A stretch of DNA of 64,000 nt from Dongia rigui (GTDB taxonomy: Bacteria; Pseudomonadota; Alphaproteobacteria; Dongiales; Dongiaceae), in NCBI RefSeq assembly GCF_034044635.1, contig NZ_JAXCLX010000004.1, positions 62,001-126,000 of the forward strand, written 5' to 3'. Shown piece by piece: positions 51,410-61,344 of the stretch. Under the pieces are notes generated by a model that saw only the letters and a program-made list of their open reading frames with translations, had not been told where the DNA came from and made no database searches. Position 1 is the first letter of the stretch; every line of letters starts with the position of its first letter. Both the position numbers and the translations under genes were made by a program.

Positions 51410-52948
51410 ATGTCACGGGAAGCAGCGCGCGAGGCGCGCGGTCGCCGCAACACCAGGCAGGCGAAAGGGCTGAAGCAGCTCCCCTGGCGCAATCATCGCA
51501 ACAATTACGATCCGGTCCGGGTGCTGAGCGATGACCAGATCGAGGCCATTCACCAGACGTCGCTGCGCATCCTCTCGGAACTCGGCATCGAATTCCTGGA
51601 AGAGAACGCGCTGCGCATCCTGAAAGAAAACGGTGCCGAGGTGAAGGCCGGTTCCAATCTGGTGCGCTTCGATCCCGCGCTGGTCATGGAAAAGATCAAG
51701 ACGGTGCCGAAGACGTTCACGCTGCATGCGCGCAACGCGGCGCACAACCTCACCTTTGGCGCCAACCACATCAATTTCGGCTCGGTCGCATCGGCGCCCA
51801 ATGTCTCCGATATGGATAAGGGCCGCCGTCCGGGCAATTTCGAGGATTACTGCAACCTCGTGCGTCTGGCGCAGTCGTTGAATGCGGTGCAGTTCCTGGG
51901 TGGCTACCCGGTCGAGCCCGCCGATCTGCCGCCGAGCACGCGTCATCTCGATGCGCTCTATATGGCAGCGACGCTCACCGACAAGGTGTGGCACCCGTAT
52001 TCGCTGGGCAACGAACGCATCGAGGATGCGATCGAACTGATAGCGTTGGCGCGTGGCATCTCGAAGGAGCAGCTTGCCAAGGAGCCCAGCGTCTTTTCGA
52101 TCATCAACAGCAATTCGCCGCTGCGCCTCGATACGCCGATGCTGCAAGGCCTGCAGGCGATGGCGAAGGCCGGACAGCCGATCGTCCTTACCCCCTTCAC
52201 GCTGTCGGGCGCGATGGCGCCCGCGACCATTGCCGGCGCCCTGGCGCAGGCCAATGCAGAGGCATTGGCGGGTCTGGCGTTCACGCAGATGGTCAATCCC
52301 GGTGTCCCTTGCGTCTATGGCGGTTTCACCTCGAATGTCGACATGAAGACGGGGGCGCCTGCCTTCGGAACGCCGGAATACACGCGCGCGGCGATGGCCG
52401 GCGGCCAGCTCGCGCGCAGATACGGATTCCCCTATCGCTCCAGCAATGCCTGCGCCTCGAACACGGTCGATGCGCAGGCCGCTTATGAATCGCAGATGTC
52501 GCTGTGGGGCGCCGTCATGGGCCACGCCAATCTGATCCTGCACGGCGCCGGGTGGATGGAAGGCGGGCTCGTCGCCTCGTTCGAAAAGATGGTCATCGAT
52601 GCCGAGATGATCCAGGGCATGAGCGAGTTCATGATGCCGCTCGATGTTTCGGAAGATGCGCTTGGTTTTGAAGCGATGCGCGAGGTCGGCCCGGGCGGGC
52701 ACTTCTTTGGTGCCGCGCACACGCTGGCGCGTTACGAGACGGCGTTCTATTCGCCGCTGGTCTCGGATTGGCGCAACTATGAAACTTGGCGTCTCGCCGG
52801 GGCGCAGGATGCGGCACAGCGCGCCAATACCCTGTGGAAGCAGGCGCTGGCGGAGTTCGAAGCACCGGCGATTGATCCGGCCATCGACGAGGCGATGAAG
52901 GACTTCATCGGCCGCCGCAAGGCCGAGGGCGGGGTGAAGCAGATTTGA
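51410..52948 (+). CDS. MttB-family methyltransferase, non-pyrrolysine (copy 2)
   Basis: This 512-residue paralogue of the protein at 32176 has matching landmarks such as SVFSIINSNSPLRLDTPML, MAPATIAGALAQANAEAL and ARYETAFYSPLVSDW. There is no in-frame UAG, so it is not a pyrrolysine enzyme. It has a highly basic N-terminal extension (SREAAREARGRRNTRQ). It stands alone, with a 9-bp palindrome just upstream. Likely substrates are methylated amines, but its partner corrinoid protein, if used, is not in the window. Confidence 0.85.
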   Translation: MSREAAREARGRRNTRQAKGLKQLPWRNHRNNYDPVRVLSDDQIEAIHQTSLRILSELGIEFLEENALRILKENGAEVKAGSNLVRFDPALVMEKIKTVPKTFTLHARNAAHNLTFGANHINFGSVASAPNVSDMDKGRRPGNFEDYCNLVRLAQSLNAVQFLGGYPVEPADLPPSTRHLDALYMAATLTDKVWHPYSLGNERIEDAIELIALARGISKEQLAKEPSVFSIINSNSPLRLDTPMLQGLQAMAKAGQPIVLTPFTLSGAMAPATIAGALAQANAEALAGLAFTQMVNPGVPCVYGGFTSNVDMKTGAPAFGTPEYTRAAMAGGQLARRYGFPYRSSNACASNTVDAQAAYESQMSLWGAVMGHANLILHGAGWMEGGLVASFEKMVIDAEMIQGMSEFMMPLDVSEDALGFEAMREVGPGGHFFGAAHTLARYETAFYSPLVSDWRNYETWRLAGAQDAAQRANTLWKQALAEFEAPAIDPAIDEAMKDFIGRRKAEGGVKQI

Positions 52949-53000
52949 GGGCGGCGCGAGGGGCGACCTTCGCTGCGGCTAACATCTTCATTTTCGGAAG

Positions 53001-53096
53001 AATCCTATTCGATAGGATTAAAAGCGAAAGTAATACCGAAAAAAGATATATTATCGTGTGTGTTGTACGAAGAAACTTTACTGACTATTCGTACAA
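53001..53096. promoter_or_regulatory. AT-rich intergenic region with two inverted repeats upstream of the chemoreceptor
   Basis: AATCCTATTCGATAGGATT at 53001-53019 is a perfect 8-bp inverted repeat around TCG. At 53063-53071 and 53088-53096 the arms TTGTACGAA and TTCGTACAA are perfectly inverted over 16 bases. The region is much more AT-rich than its surroundings. The first may be a weak terminator for mttB copy 2 and the second an operator for the chemoreceptor gene 58 bp downstream. Confidence 0.55.
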
Positions 53097-53153
53097 TTAG
53101 CAGATATTGGCCCCACCGTTGAGCATATGCTCGCGCTTGAGAGGTGGAGCGAA

Positions 53154-54656
53154 ATGTTTGGGTCAATCCTGCGTGGCGATGCTGCCTTGATCCTGGCGGC
53201 CTTCCGGCGTTCACAGGCGATCATCGAATTCGACCTTGATGGCATCATCCTGACGGCCAATGAGAATTTCCTGAAGGCCGTCGGCTACAGGCTGGACGAG
53301 ATCAAGGGCAAGCATCACAGCCTCTTTGTCGCCGAGGACGAACGGCAATCCGACGCCTATCGCGATTTTTGGAAGACGTTGCGCGCTGGTACCTACCAGG
53401 CCAAACGCTTCAAACGCATCGGCAAGGGCGGTCGCGAGGTGTGGATCGAGGCCAGCTACAATCCTGTGCTCACCCGGTCAGGCCGACCCTACAAGGTCGT
53501 GAAGATCGCCACCGATATCACGCAGCAGGTGCGCGAGGAGGCTGAGCTCGAGGGCCAAGTCGCGGCCATCAATCGCTCGCAGGCAGTTATCCATTTCGAG
53601 CTCGATGGCACCATCGTTCACGCCAACAAGAACTTCCTGGACGTGGTCGGCTATACGCTGGAAGAAATCAAGGGCAAGCATCACAGCATGTTTGTCGAGC
53701 CTGCGGACCGCGACGGCGCCGAATACAAGCAGTTCTGGGACAGGCTGCGTGCCGGCGTGTTCCAAGCCGGCCAATACAAGCGCATCGGCAAGGGCGGCAA
53801 GGAATGTTGGATCGAAGCCAGCTACAACCCTGTGCTCGATGCCAACGGCAAGACATCTCGGGTTGTCAAATTCGCGACCGATCTCTCGAAACGCAAGATT
53901 GAGAATGCGGCGCTTGCCACCCAGTTCGAAGCGAACGTCAAGAATCTGGTTCGGCAGGTCGCGGCATCGGCGCAGAATATGAAGTCGACGGCTGCCTCAT
54001 TGTCCGATGCGGCAAGCCAGACGAATGAGCAGTCGGCGATGGCGTCGGCCGCGTCGCAACAATTGTCGAGTTCGGTCGAAGAGATTGCCCGCCAGATCGA
54101 AGGTGCGAACAAGGTCATTTCCAGTGCCGTCGATGTGGCCAGGGAATCCGAAGCCATGGTCGGTGGCCTGGTCGGCGCTGCTGACAAGATCGGCGCGGTG
54201 ACCAATCTCATCACCAGTATCGCCGGACAGACGAACCTGCTCGCCCTCAACGCCACGATCGAGGCGGCCCGTGCCGGTGCGGCCGGCAAGGGCTTCGCCG
54301 TCGTCGCCAACGAGGTCAAAAGCCTGGCGACCCAGACCGGGAGAGCGACCAGCGAGATCGCCGACCAGATCACCGACATCCAGGGTTCCAGCCAGAAGAC
54401 CGCTTTGTCGATCCGTGAGATTGCGGACATCATTCAGAATGTCAGCCAGATCAGCGCCTCGATTTCGAGCGCGGTGGTGGAGCAGTCAGCGGCAACGCGG
54501 GAAGTATCCGCCAATATCGGCGGCGTCTCACGCGCGGCCGAAGATACCGGCCAGGCCTCGGCGACCGTGCTCGACGTCTCTGAGGATCTCGCCCGCCAGG
54601 CAGAGGAACTTGAAACCCGCGTCGACGCTTTCCTGGTGACCGTGCGCCGTATGTAG
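53154..54656 (+). CDS. Soluble methyl-accepting chemotaxis protein with two PAS domains
   Basis: The 500-residue cytoplasmic receptor has no membrane helix. Two closely related PAS domains at about 15-125 and 135-250 contain [15 protein letters not shown] and [15 protein letters not shown], an internal duplication. The MCP signalling tip [18 protein letters not shown] is near residue 357. ATG 53154 (MFGSILRG) follows GGTGGAG and is preferred over ATG 53127. PAS pairs like this often sense redox or oxygen through haem or flavin, but the ligand here is not known. Confidence 0.9.
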   Translation: MFGSILRGDAALILAAFRRSQAIIEFDLDGIILTANENFLKAVGYRLDEIKGKHHSLFVAEDERQSDAYRDFWKTLRAGTYQAKRFKRIGKGGREVWIEASYNPVLTRSGRPYKVVKIATDITQQVREEAELEGQVAAINRSQAVIHFELDGTIVHANKNFLDVVGYTLEEIKGKHHSMFVEPADRDGAEYKQFWDRLRAGVFQAGQYKRIGKGGKECWIEASYNPVLDANGKTSRVVKFATDLSKRKIENAALATQFEANVKNLVRQVAASAQNMKSTAASLSDAASQTNEQSAMASAASQQLSSSVEEIARQIEGANKVISSAVDVARESEAMVGGLVGAADKIGAVTNLITSIAGQTNLLALNATIEAARAGAAGKGFAVVANEVKSLATQTGRATSEIADQITDIQGSSQKTALSIREIADIIQNVSQISASISSAVVEQSAATREVSANIGGVSRAAEDTGQASATVLDVSEDLARQAEELETRVDAFLVTVRRM

Positions 54657-54688
54657 TTACCGCAACCTTTCGATATCTCCACGAACTC

Positions 54689-54719
54689 ATGGCCCGCCCG
54701 AAGCGGGCCATCTTTCTTT
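54689..54719 (+). terminator. Intrinsic terminator after the chemoreceptor gene
   Basis: ATGGCCCGC (54689-54697) pairs with GCGGGCCAT (54703-54711) around CCGAA, followed by the T-rich TCTTTCTTTG. It is 33 bases after the stop. Confidence 0.82.
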
Positions 54720-54825
54720 GTGCCAGGCAGAATCATGCAACTTTCTGACAGGAACGGGTATTAAGCGGCGGGCCTCTCCGTGGTCCAATCGCGGCATCTT
54801 TCATCCCATCATTTGAGGGTGCACC

Positions 54826-55905
54826 ATGCCGCTTGATCATTTCGTGACTCTCGGCCGTTCCGGCCTGCGTGTTTCACCGCTTTGCCTTGGCACCATGACC
54901 TTTGGCGAGGAATGGGGCTGGGGATCTTCGGTCGATGAGGCGAACCGAGTTCTCGACGCCTATCTCGATCGTGGCGGCAATTTCATCGATACCGCCAACA
55001 TCTATACCAAGGGTCATTCGGAAAAGATCATCGGCGATCAGCTCGGCCGCCATGTGGCCAAGCGGGCCAAGGCCGTCATTGCCACCAAGTTCTTCGGCAA
55101 TCTCTATCGCGGCGATCCTAATGGCGGCGGCGCCAACCGGAAGAGCATCATCGCGGCCTGCGAGAATTCGCTGCGCCGCCTCCAAACCGACTATATCGAT
55201 CTTTATTGGCTCCATGCCTGGGACCCGCTGACGCCGATCGAGGAGACGATGCGCGCGCTCGATGATCTGGTTGAAAGCGGCAAGGTGCGCTATATCGGCT
55301 TCTCCGACACGCCGGCCTGGAAATGTGCCGAGGCGCAGACCATCGCGCGGTTTCGCGGCTGGGCGCCCCTCATCGCCCTGCAGATCGAATATTCGCTGCT
55401 TGAGCGCACGGTAGAAGGCGATCTGGTGCCGATGGCGCTGGAGCATGGTCTCGGCATCACGCCATGGTCGCCGCTCAAAGGTGGTGCTCTTACCGGCAAG
55501 TATCGGCGCGGCACCACGGCACAGGCGGGTCGTGGCGAACGCGTGACAGCGGCACTCACGGACAAGGCCTACACCATCGTCGATGCGCTCGTTGAAATGG
55601 CTGAAAGCCTCAACACGACCGCGTCGCGCGTGGCTCTGGCCTGGGTGTCGGGGCGACCCGGCGTTGCGGCACCGATCATTGGTGCACGAACGCTGGCGCA
55701 GCTGGAGGACAATCTGGGGGCACTGGACGTGAAGTTGACGCCCGAGATGACGCAGAAGCTGAACAGTCTCAGCGTCCCGATCCTCAATTTTCCGGCGGGC
55801 TTCCTTAACTATGTTTCCCAGGTGGCGCAGGGCGGTACCACCGTCAACGGTGTCAGCGCCGAGCCTTGGCCCCTGTCACCGGAGGGTGATTCCGACCGTT
55901 ATTGA
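54826..55905 (+). CDS. Aldo/keto reductase
   Basis: This 359-residue NADPH-dependent reductase has the AKR catalytic tetrad: Asp in FIDTANIY with Tyr next to it, Lys in VIATKFFG, and His in LYWLHAWDP. The cofactor-binding GVAAPIIGARTLAQLEDNLG is near the C-terminus. It resembles the YajO/YghZ-type branch. It is a monocistronic gene of unknown natural substrate. Confidence 0.9.
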   Translation: MPLDHFVTLGRSGLRVSPLCLGTMTFGEEWGWGSSVDEANRVLDAYLDRGGNFIDTANIYTKGHSEKIIGDQLGRHVAKRAKAVIATKFFGNLYRGDPNGGGANRKSIIAACENSLRRLQTDYIDLYWLHAWDPLTPIEETMRALDDLVESGKVRYIGFSDTPAWKCAEAQTIARFRGWAPLIALQIEYSLLERTVEGDLVPMALEHGLGITPWSPLKGGALTGKYRRGTTAQAGRGERVTAALTDKAYTIVDALVEMAESLNTTASRVALAWVSGRPGVAAPIIGARTLAQLEDNLGALDVKLTPEMTQKLNSLSVPILNFPAGFLNYVSQVAQGGTTVNGVSAEPWPLSPEGDSDRY

Positions 55906-56040
55906 TCGGACACCGGCGCTTCGCAGTTTTGTGCAAGCAAAGCGGACAATCGGGCATTTGAGCCAGCCCGGAATCGTGTTCCAATTTGTGTCTCACGTCA
56001 GTCGCCCTGTCATGGGGCAGCCAGCCAATGGGAGTCGCTG

Positions 56041-56640
56041 ATGCGTTCAGCGCGGAATGGTCTTCGCCAAATTGCCGCCATATCGTTGTCCGTACTGTTC
56101 GGAACGGCGTTGCTGTTCTGGGAAGCCAACCACAATGCCAGCCAGGGCGAAACGACGGCCAGTGCCGCCGACAGCCTCAAAGCCTGGGATCAGATCGTTA
56201 CCGTTCTTGAAAACCCGCGCTGCTTGAACTGCCACCAGGTGCAGTCACCGCTGCAGGGCGACGAGCGGCGCCTCCATGTGCCGTTGGTGGTGCGGGGCGA
56301 GGACAATATGGGCGTTCCTGGCATGCGCTGTACCACCTGCCATAGCCAGACCGGCAACAACCCGACCTCGGGCGTACCCGGCGCACCCGGCTGGTCGTTG
56401 GCGCCGCTGGAGATGAACTGGCAGGGTTTGAGCTCCGGCGATATCTGCCGCCAGCTGCGCGACCCCAAGCAGAACGGCAACCGCAACGGCGAACAATTGG
56501 TCACGCATTTCTCGGAAGACGACCTCGTCGGCTGGGGTTGGAACCCCGGCAAGGGACGCACGCCTGTTTCCATGCCGCGCGCCGAGCTGACAGAGCATGT
56601 CAAGACATGGCTCGCCGGCGGCAGCGAGTGCCCGAAATAA
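56041..56640 (+). CDS. Exported diheme c-type cytochrome
   Basis: The 199-residue protein has an N-terminal membrane segment (about 11-27) and two haem motifs, CLNCH at 61-65 and CTTCH at 97-101. No other cysteine pair is seen. It precedes the isoquinoline-oxidoreductase-like pair by 22 bp, so it probably accepts electrons from that molybdoenzyme in the periplasm and passes them to the respiratory chain. Confidence 0.82.
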   Translation: MRSARNGLRQIAAISLSVLFGTALLFWEANHNASQGETTASAADSLKAWDQIVTVLENPRCLNCHQVQSPLQGDERRLHVPLVVRGEDNMGVPGMRCTTCHSQTGNNPTSGVPGAPGWSLAPLEMNWQGLSSGDICRQLRDPKQNGNRNGEQLVTHFSEDDLVGWGWNPGKGRTPVSMPRAELTEHVKTWLAGGSECPK

Positions 56641-56662
56641 GAGACCGGATAAGGAGGATCAC

Positions 56663-57118
56663 ATGATCACACTCAACATTAACGGTCAGAACCACGATCT
56701 GGACGTCGAGCCGGAAATGCCATTGCTGTGGGTGCTGCGGGACCGGCTCAACATGACGGGCACCAAGTTCGGTTGCGGCGTCGCCCAATGCGGCGCCTGC
56801 ACCGTCCATGTCGATGGTGAATCGCGCCGCTCCTGCTCGACCATGGTCGGCGATGTTGTCGGCAGCGAGATCACCACGATCGAAGGCCTCGACGGCAAGG
56901 TGGCCAAGGCCGTGCAGACGGCATGGCAGAAGCTGGACGTGGTGCAATGCGGCTACTGCCAGTCGGGGCAGATCATGTCGGCGATCGCCTTGCTCTCGGT
57001 GAACGAGGCACCGACGGATGCGGATATCGACGCCGGCATGGAGGGCAATATCTGTCGCTGTGGCACCTATCAGCGCATCCGCGCGGCGATCCACGAAGCC
57101 GCCAAGTCGCTGGCTTGA
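56663..57118 (+). CDS. 2Fe-2S subunit of isoquinoline 1-oxidoreductase-like enzyme
   Basis: This is a 151-residue IorA/CoxS-type subunit. The N-terminal plant-type cluster motif [16 protein letters not shown] and the C-terminal helical cluster with CGYCQSGQ and CRCGTYQRI hold two 2Fe-2S centres. ATG 56663 has AAGGAGGATC upstream, which decides the start. It is followed by the large subunit. Confidence 0.92.
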   Translation: MITLNINGQNHDLDVEPEMPLLWVLRDRLNMTGTKFGCGVAQCGACTVHVDGESRRSCSTMVGDVVGSEITTIEGLDGKVAKAVQTAWQKLDVVQCGYCQSGQIMSAIALLSVNEAPTDADIDAGMEGNICRCGTYQRIRAAIHEAAKSLA

Positions 57119-57131
57119 GGGGGAGATGACG

Positions 57132-59315
57132 ATGTTGAAGATGCAAGCAGACACGACCACCTCACGCCGTGCCTTCCTGAAAGGTGCTGCCGTCACCAGC
57201 GCGACATTCGTTCTGGGCGCCTTCGTCCCCTTCGGCCGGTTTGCCTTGGCGGAAGGCGAGGCGGCCGCCGCGCCCAAACCGGCGATCGATCCCAATTTCT
57301 TCCTGCGCATCGACAGTGACGACACCGTGACGGTGTTGTTGAAGCATCTTGAAATGGGGCAGGGCGTCAGCACGGGCCTGCCGACACTGGTGGCTGAAGA
57401 GCTGGATGCCGATTGGTCGAAAGTGCGCTTCGACCATGGGCCGAACAATCCCAAGGTGTTCAACAACCTGTTCTTTGGGTCCTATATCGGCACCGGCGGC
57501 AGCACCTCAATGGCCAATTCCTGGACCCAGATGCGCCAGGTGGGAGCGGCGGCGCGGGCGATGTTCGTCTCGGCGGCAGCCAAGCAATGGAATGTGCCGG
57601 CGGCGGAAATCACGGTCGAGAACAGCGTGCTGAAACACCCGTCGGGCAAATCCGCCCGCTTTGGCGAATTGGTCGAAGCGGCGATGAAGGAGCCGGTTCC
57701 CGAAGAGATCAAGCTGAAGGAACCGAAGGACTGGAAGTATATCGGCCAGAAACTGCCCCGTCTCGATACACCGGGCAAGACGACGGGCAAGGCGATCTTT
57801 GCGCTCGATTACCGCCGCCCGAACATGCTGGTCGCCATGGTCGCGCGGCCACCGCGTTTCGGCGGCACGGTTGGGAAGGTTGACGACGCCGCGGCGCGCA
57901 AGATCGCCGGCGTTGTCGATGTGGTTCAGATCCCCAGCGGTGTCGCCGTTCTTGCCAAGGACACCTGGGCGGCGATGCGGGGGCGCGAGGTGCTAAAAAT
58001 TGACTGGCAGCTCGACAAGTCTGAAAGCCGCTCGAGCGATGACATGCTGGCGGAATACCGTGAGCTTGCCGTCACGCCGGGCCTCAAGGCGGATCGCCGC
58101 GGTGACGCGGCGGCGGCCCTTGGCAGTGGTGGCGACGTCCATGAAGCGGAATTCGTCTTCCCCTTCCTGGCGCACGCGCCGATGGAACCGATGAACTGCG
58201 TCATCGAACTGACCAAGGATGGTGCCGAGATCTGGGGCGGCAGCCAGTTCCAGAGCATCGACGACTATGCTGTGAGCCAGGTCCTGGGCACGACGCCCGA
58301 CAAGATCAAGATCCACACCCTGCTGAGCGGCGGCAGTTTCGGCCGCCGTGCCAATGCCTTTGCCGATTGGGCGGTCGAGGCCGCCCATATCGCCAAGGCG
58401 ATCGGCGGCAAGGCGCCGGTGCAACTGGTCTGGACGCGCGAGGATGATATCAAAGGCGGCCTCTATCGCCCCATGGTGCTCCATAAACTGAAGGCTGGCC
58501 TGAAGGATGGCCGGATCACAGGCTGGCAGCACGCGATTGTCGCCAAGTCGATCCTGGTGGGCACGCCGTTCGAAGGCATGATGGTCAAGGACGGTGTCGA
58601 TGCGACCACGGTCGAGGGTGTCGCCGAGACGCCCTATCAGATCGAGAATTTCGCGGTCGATGTCCACAACGCCAAGACCGAAGTGCCGGTGCTGTGGTGG
58701 CGCTCGGTCGGGCACAGCCACACCGCCCATGTCATGGAAACGACCATGGACGAACTGGCCCATAAGGCCGGGCAGGATCCGCTGGCCTTCCGTCTGTCCT
58801 ATCTGAAGGACGGATCACGCGAAGCAGGCGTGCTGAGGCTTGTGGCCGAGAAGGCGGAATGGGGCAAGAAGATGCCGGCGGGCAGTGCCCAAGGCATCGC
58901 GATGCACCATTCCTTCGGCTCCTATGTCGGCATGGTGGCGGAAGTCACCACGAGCGAGAGCGGCTTCAAGGTGAATCGCATCGTGGCTGCGGTGGATGTC
59001 GGCGTCGCCGTCAACCCGGACGTGGTGTCGGCCCAGGTCGAAGGTGCGATCGGTTTTGCCATGTCGGCGATCCTGCGCAATCGCATCACGCTGAAGGACG
59101 GGCAAGTCGAGCAGAGCAATTTCGACGATTACGAACCGACCCGGATGAAGGAGATGCCGGTGGTCGAGGTGCATCTGGTCAAATCCGGCGAAGCGCCCTC
59201 AGGCATCGGCGAGCCGGGCCTGCCGCCTCTGGCGCCGGCTATCGGCAATGCGATCTTCGCCGCCACCGGCAAGCGGCATCGCTCGCTGCCCTTCCAGGGA
59301 CCGATTTCGGCTTAA
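57132..59315 (+). CDS. Molybdopterin subunit of isoquinoline 1-oxidoreductase-like enzyme
   Basis: The 727-residue large subunit has a Tat signal ([18 protein letters not shown]) and the IorB-type aldehyde-oxidase fold. Typical motifs are [34 protein letters not shown] and the terminal [18 protein letters not shown], where the catalytic Glu sits. ATG 57132 is used with GGGGGAG seven bases upstream; 57126 is close by. It would hydroxylate N-heterocycles or aldehydes. The Tat signal argues for periplasmic location with the 2Fe-2S subunit carried along. Confidence 0.88.
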   Translation: MLKMQADTTTSRRAFLKGAAVTSATFVLGAFVPFGRFALAEGEAAAAPKPAIDPNFFLRIDSDDTVTVLLKHLEMGQGVSTGLPTLVAEELDADWSKVRFDHGPNNPKVFNNLFFGSYIGTGGSTSMANSWTQMRQVGAAARAMFVSAAAKQWNVPAAEITVENSVLKHPSGKSARFGELVEAAMKEPVPEEIKLKEPKDWKYIGQKLPRLDTPGKTTGKAIFALDYRRPNMLVAMVARPPRFGGTVGKVDDAAARKIAGVVDVVQIPSGVAVLAKDTWAAMRGREVLKIDWQLDKSESRSSDDMLAEYRELAVTPGLKADRRGDAAAALGSGGDVHEAEFVFPFLAHAPMEPMNCVIELTKDGAEIWGGSQFQSIDDYAVSQVLGTTPDKIKIHTLLSGGSFGRRANAFADWAVEAAHIAKAIGGKAPVQLVWTREDDIKGGLYRPMVLHKLKAGLKDGRITGWQHAIVAKSILVGTPFEGMMVKDGVDATTVEGVAETPYQIENFAVDVHNAKTEVPVLWWRSVGHSHTAHVMETTMDELAHKAGQDPLAFRLSYLKDGSREAGVLRLVAEKAEWGKKMPAGSAQGIAMHHSFGSYVGMVAEVTTSESGFKVNRIVAAVDVGVAVNPDVVSAQVEGAIGFAMSAILRNRITLKDGQVEQSNFDDYEPTRMKEMPVVEVHLVKSGEAPSGIGEPGLPPLAPAIGNAIFAATGKRHRSLPFQGPISA

Positions 59316-59349
59316 GTCAAAGGCACCAGCTGGACGACACGCGTGTCGT

Positions 59350-60303
59350 CTAGTTGGCCTTTTTGAACGGGTGGAAGATCGGCTCTTTGGGCCTGAAGAG
59401 ATAGGCTCGCGCAATCGCCCCATAGCCGGGGACGAAGTAATTGCCGTTCTCCCGCAGCAGCTGAGACTTCAGCTGGCGATACCGCCCCGGGCGCTTGTAC
59501 CAGGCCAAAGCCGGTTCGGCGTGATGAAGCGCGTGGAGATTGTTGTAAAGGAACATGAAGCCCCAGAAGGCGCCCGCCTCGCAGATGATCGAGCGCGTCT
59601 TCTCATCGGGTGCCGCACGATGTTCGGCGTATGAACGCACCAGCGCCATCGACGTTCCCGGATAGGCAAAGAGGGCGACATAGGCCCAGAACGGGATCTG
59701 GCACACGCCGATGACCCAAGTGAGGATGATGGCGACGGTGAAAAAGTGCCATAGCCAAGGGACGATCCGATAGCGATCGCCCGAGGCCAGGTCGCGGGCG
59801 CATTCCCTGATGGACGCAACGGTATAATAGCCCGGCCCCAGCAACATGCGCCCGGCCAGGGTGCGCATCATCTGGCGCACGGCGCGGTGCAGGCCCGACA
59901 TTTGCGCCCATTGCTCTTCGGTCAGATAATTGGATTCCGGATCCAGGAACGGATCGGTGAGATCCTGGTCGATGTGATGACGGGTATGGGTCTTCACATA
60001 GAGGTCATAGGGTATCCACAGCCACAGCGACCAGCCGACGATCCAGCGGTTGAGCCGGCGGGATTTGAACGGATAGCCATGCACCGCCTCGTGCTGCAGC
60101 GAGCCGTGCAGGCAGACGATGCAGGCGCCCATGGGCAATAACGCCCACCAGGGCAGGCTTTGGAAGTTCCAGGTTGTGAAGAAAAAGGCTGCGTATATCC
60201 CAGCTGCCAGCAGCAAAGTCGGGACATCGGCCTCGTAAGCGTGGCGGCCTATTTCGCCCTTATTGGACCGCAAGGGCTCTGCGGTGTGCGTCTCGGCAGT
60301 CAT
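59350..60303 (-). CDS. Membrane fatty acid desaturase
   Basis: This 317-residue integral membrane diiron enzyme has the three histidine boxes HGSLQHEAVHG (about 69), HTRHH (about 108) and HALHHAEP (about 258), with four or more hydrophobic helices between them. It would desaturate acyl chains or hydroxylate a lipid or carotenoid. ATG 60303 (MTAETHT) is used, three residues after ATG 60312. It is convergent with the molybdoenzyme gene. Confidence 0.9.
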   Translation of the reverse strand: MTAETHTAEPLRSNKGEIGRHAYEADVPTLLLAAGIYAAFFFTTWNFQSLPWWALLPMGACIVCLHGSLQHEAVHGYPFKSRRLNRWIVGWSLWLWIPYDLYVKTHTRHHIDQDLTDPFLDPESNYLTEEQWAQMSGLHRAVRQMMRTLAGRMLLGPGYYTVASIRECARDLASGDRYRIVPWLWHFFTVAIILTWVIGVCQIPFWAYVALFAYPGTSMALVRSYAEHRAAPDEKTRSIICEAGAFWGFMFLYNNLHALHHAEPALAWYKRPGRYRQLKSQLLRENGNYFVPGYGAIARAYLFRPKEPIFHPFKKAN

Positions 60304-60462
60304 GTGCCTCAATGGGCGCTGGTTGAGTAGGGTTATTCCTACTCAATGTGCGGATTCCCAGCAATGAAGAAATACTAATACCCGGCATGCGCGCTGCTCG
60401 TCCGGCCCCTCTTGGTTGGAACTCAGCTGGCGGTTATGCTCCGGCCGGGGAGGGAATGGTTA

Positions 60463-61320
60463 ATGTCGCACGATACATATCACGGCCACTGCCTTTGCGG
60501 GGCCGTCAGTTTCGAGATCGAAGGGCCGCTTACCGTACCTGCCGCCTGCCATTGCGCCATGTGCCGGCGCTGGCACGGGGCGCTTGGCGTCTATACCTCG
60601 GTCCCGGCGGCGCGGTTGAAGCTAACGAACAGCGAGCAAGTCGTCTGGTACCGATCCAGCAATGATGCCGAGCGCGGTTTCTGTCGGACATGCGGGTCGA
60701 AGCTGTTTTGGCGCAACGTCGGCAGCGACGGCCTGGACATCACCATGGGCGTGTTGGACGGACCGAGCAATCTCCAAGTGTCGAAGCACATCTGGGTCGC
60801 CTTCAAGGGTGACTATTACGACATCGTCGATGATCTGCCGCAGTTCAGCCAGTCATCGGCGAAGGCCGCCCCTTGCGCCCCAGCACCCGCGGTCGGCGCC
60901 CCGGAGAAAAGGCAAAGCCACCACGGCCGCTGCCTCTGTGGCGCGGTCGACCTGACGGTGAATGGCAAGTTGCGCGATATCAGCCAGTGCCATTGCAGCC
61001 AGTGCCGCCGCTGGCATGGCCATGCACCGGCCTATAGCAAGGCCTATTGGGCCGACATCACGCTCAATGGCGGCGAGCATGTCCGCTGGTATCAATCGTC
61101 CGACCAGGCGCGGCGTGGTTTCTGCGACCGCTGTGGCAGTTCGCTGTTCTGGGAACGCAGCGGGGCCGACGCGGTTTCAATTCCGGCCGGCGTATTCGAC
61201 GCGCCAGTCTCGCCGCGGCAACGGCACCATATCTTCGTGGCCGACAAGGGCGATTACTACCAGATCCCAGACAAGCTGCCCCAATATCCTGGCAGTGGCG
61301 GCGCGGCGCTGCCTTTCTGA
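60463..61320 (+). CDS. Tandem GFA-domain protein (glutathione-dependent formaldehyde-activating type)
   Basis: The 285-residue protein contains two zinc-binding GFA domains in tandem. Copy one has HGHCLCGAVSFEIEG, CHCAMCRRWHG and GFCRTCGSKLFW; copy two has HGRCLCGAVDLTVNG, CHCSQCRRWHG and GFCDRCGSSLFW. The family takes its name from Gfa, but most members have no shown activity. Formaldehyde arises from N-demethylation, so a link to the amine pathway is possible but only inferred. GGGGAGGG lies before ATG 60463. Confidence 0.85.
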   Translation: MSHDTYHGHCLCGAVSFEIEGPLTVPAACHCAMCRRWHGALGVYTSVPAARLKLTNSEQVVWYRSSNDAERGFCRTCGSKLFWRNVGSDGLDITMGVLDGPSNLQVSKHIWVAFKGDYYDIVDDLPQFSQSSAKAAPCAPAPAVGAPEKRQSHHGRCLCGAVDLTVNGKLRDISQCHCSQCRRWHGHAPAYSKAYWADITLNGGEHVRWYQSSDQARRGFCDRCGSSLFWERSGADAVSIPAGVFDAPVSPRQRHHIFVADKGDYYQIPDKLPQYPGSGGAALPF

Positions 61321-61344
61321 CCTCATGAAAACCCAACAGAGTGA

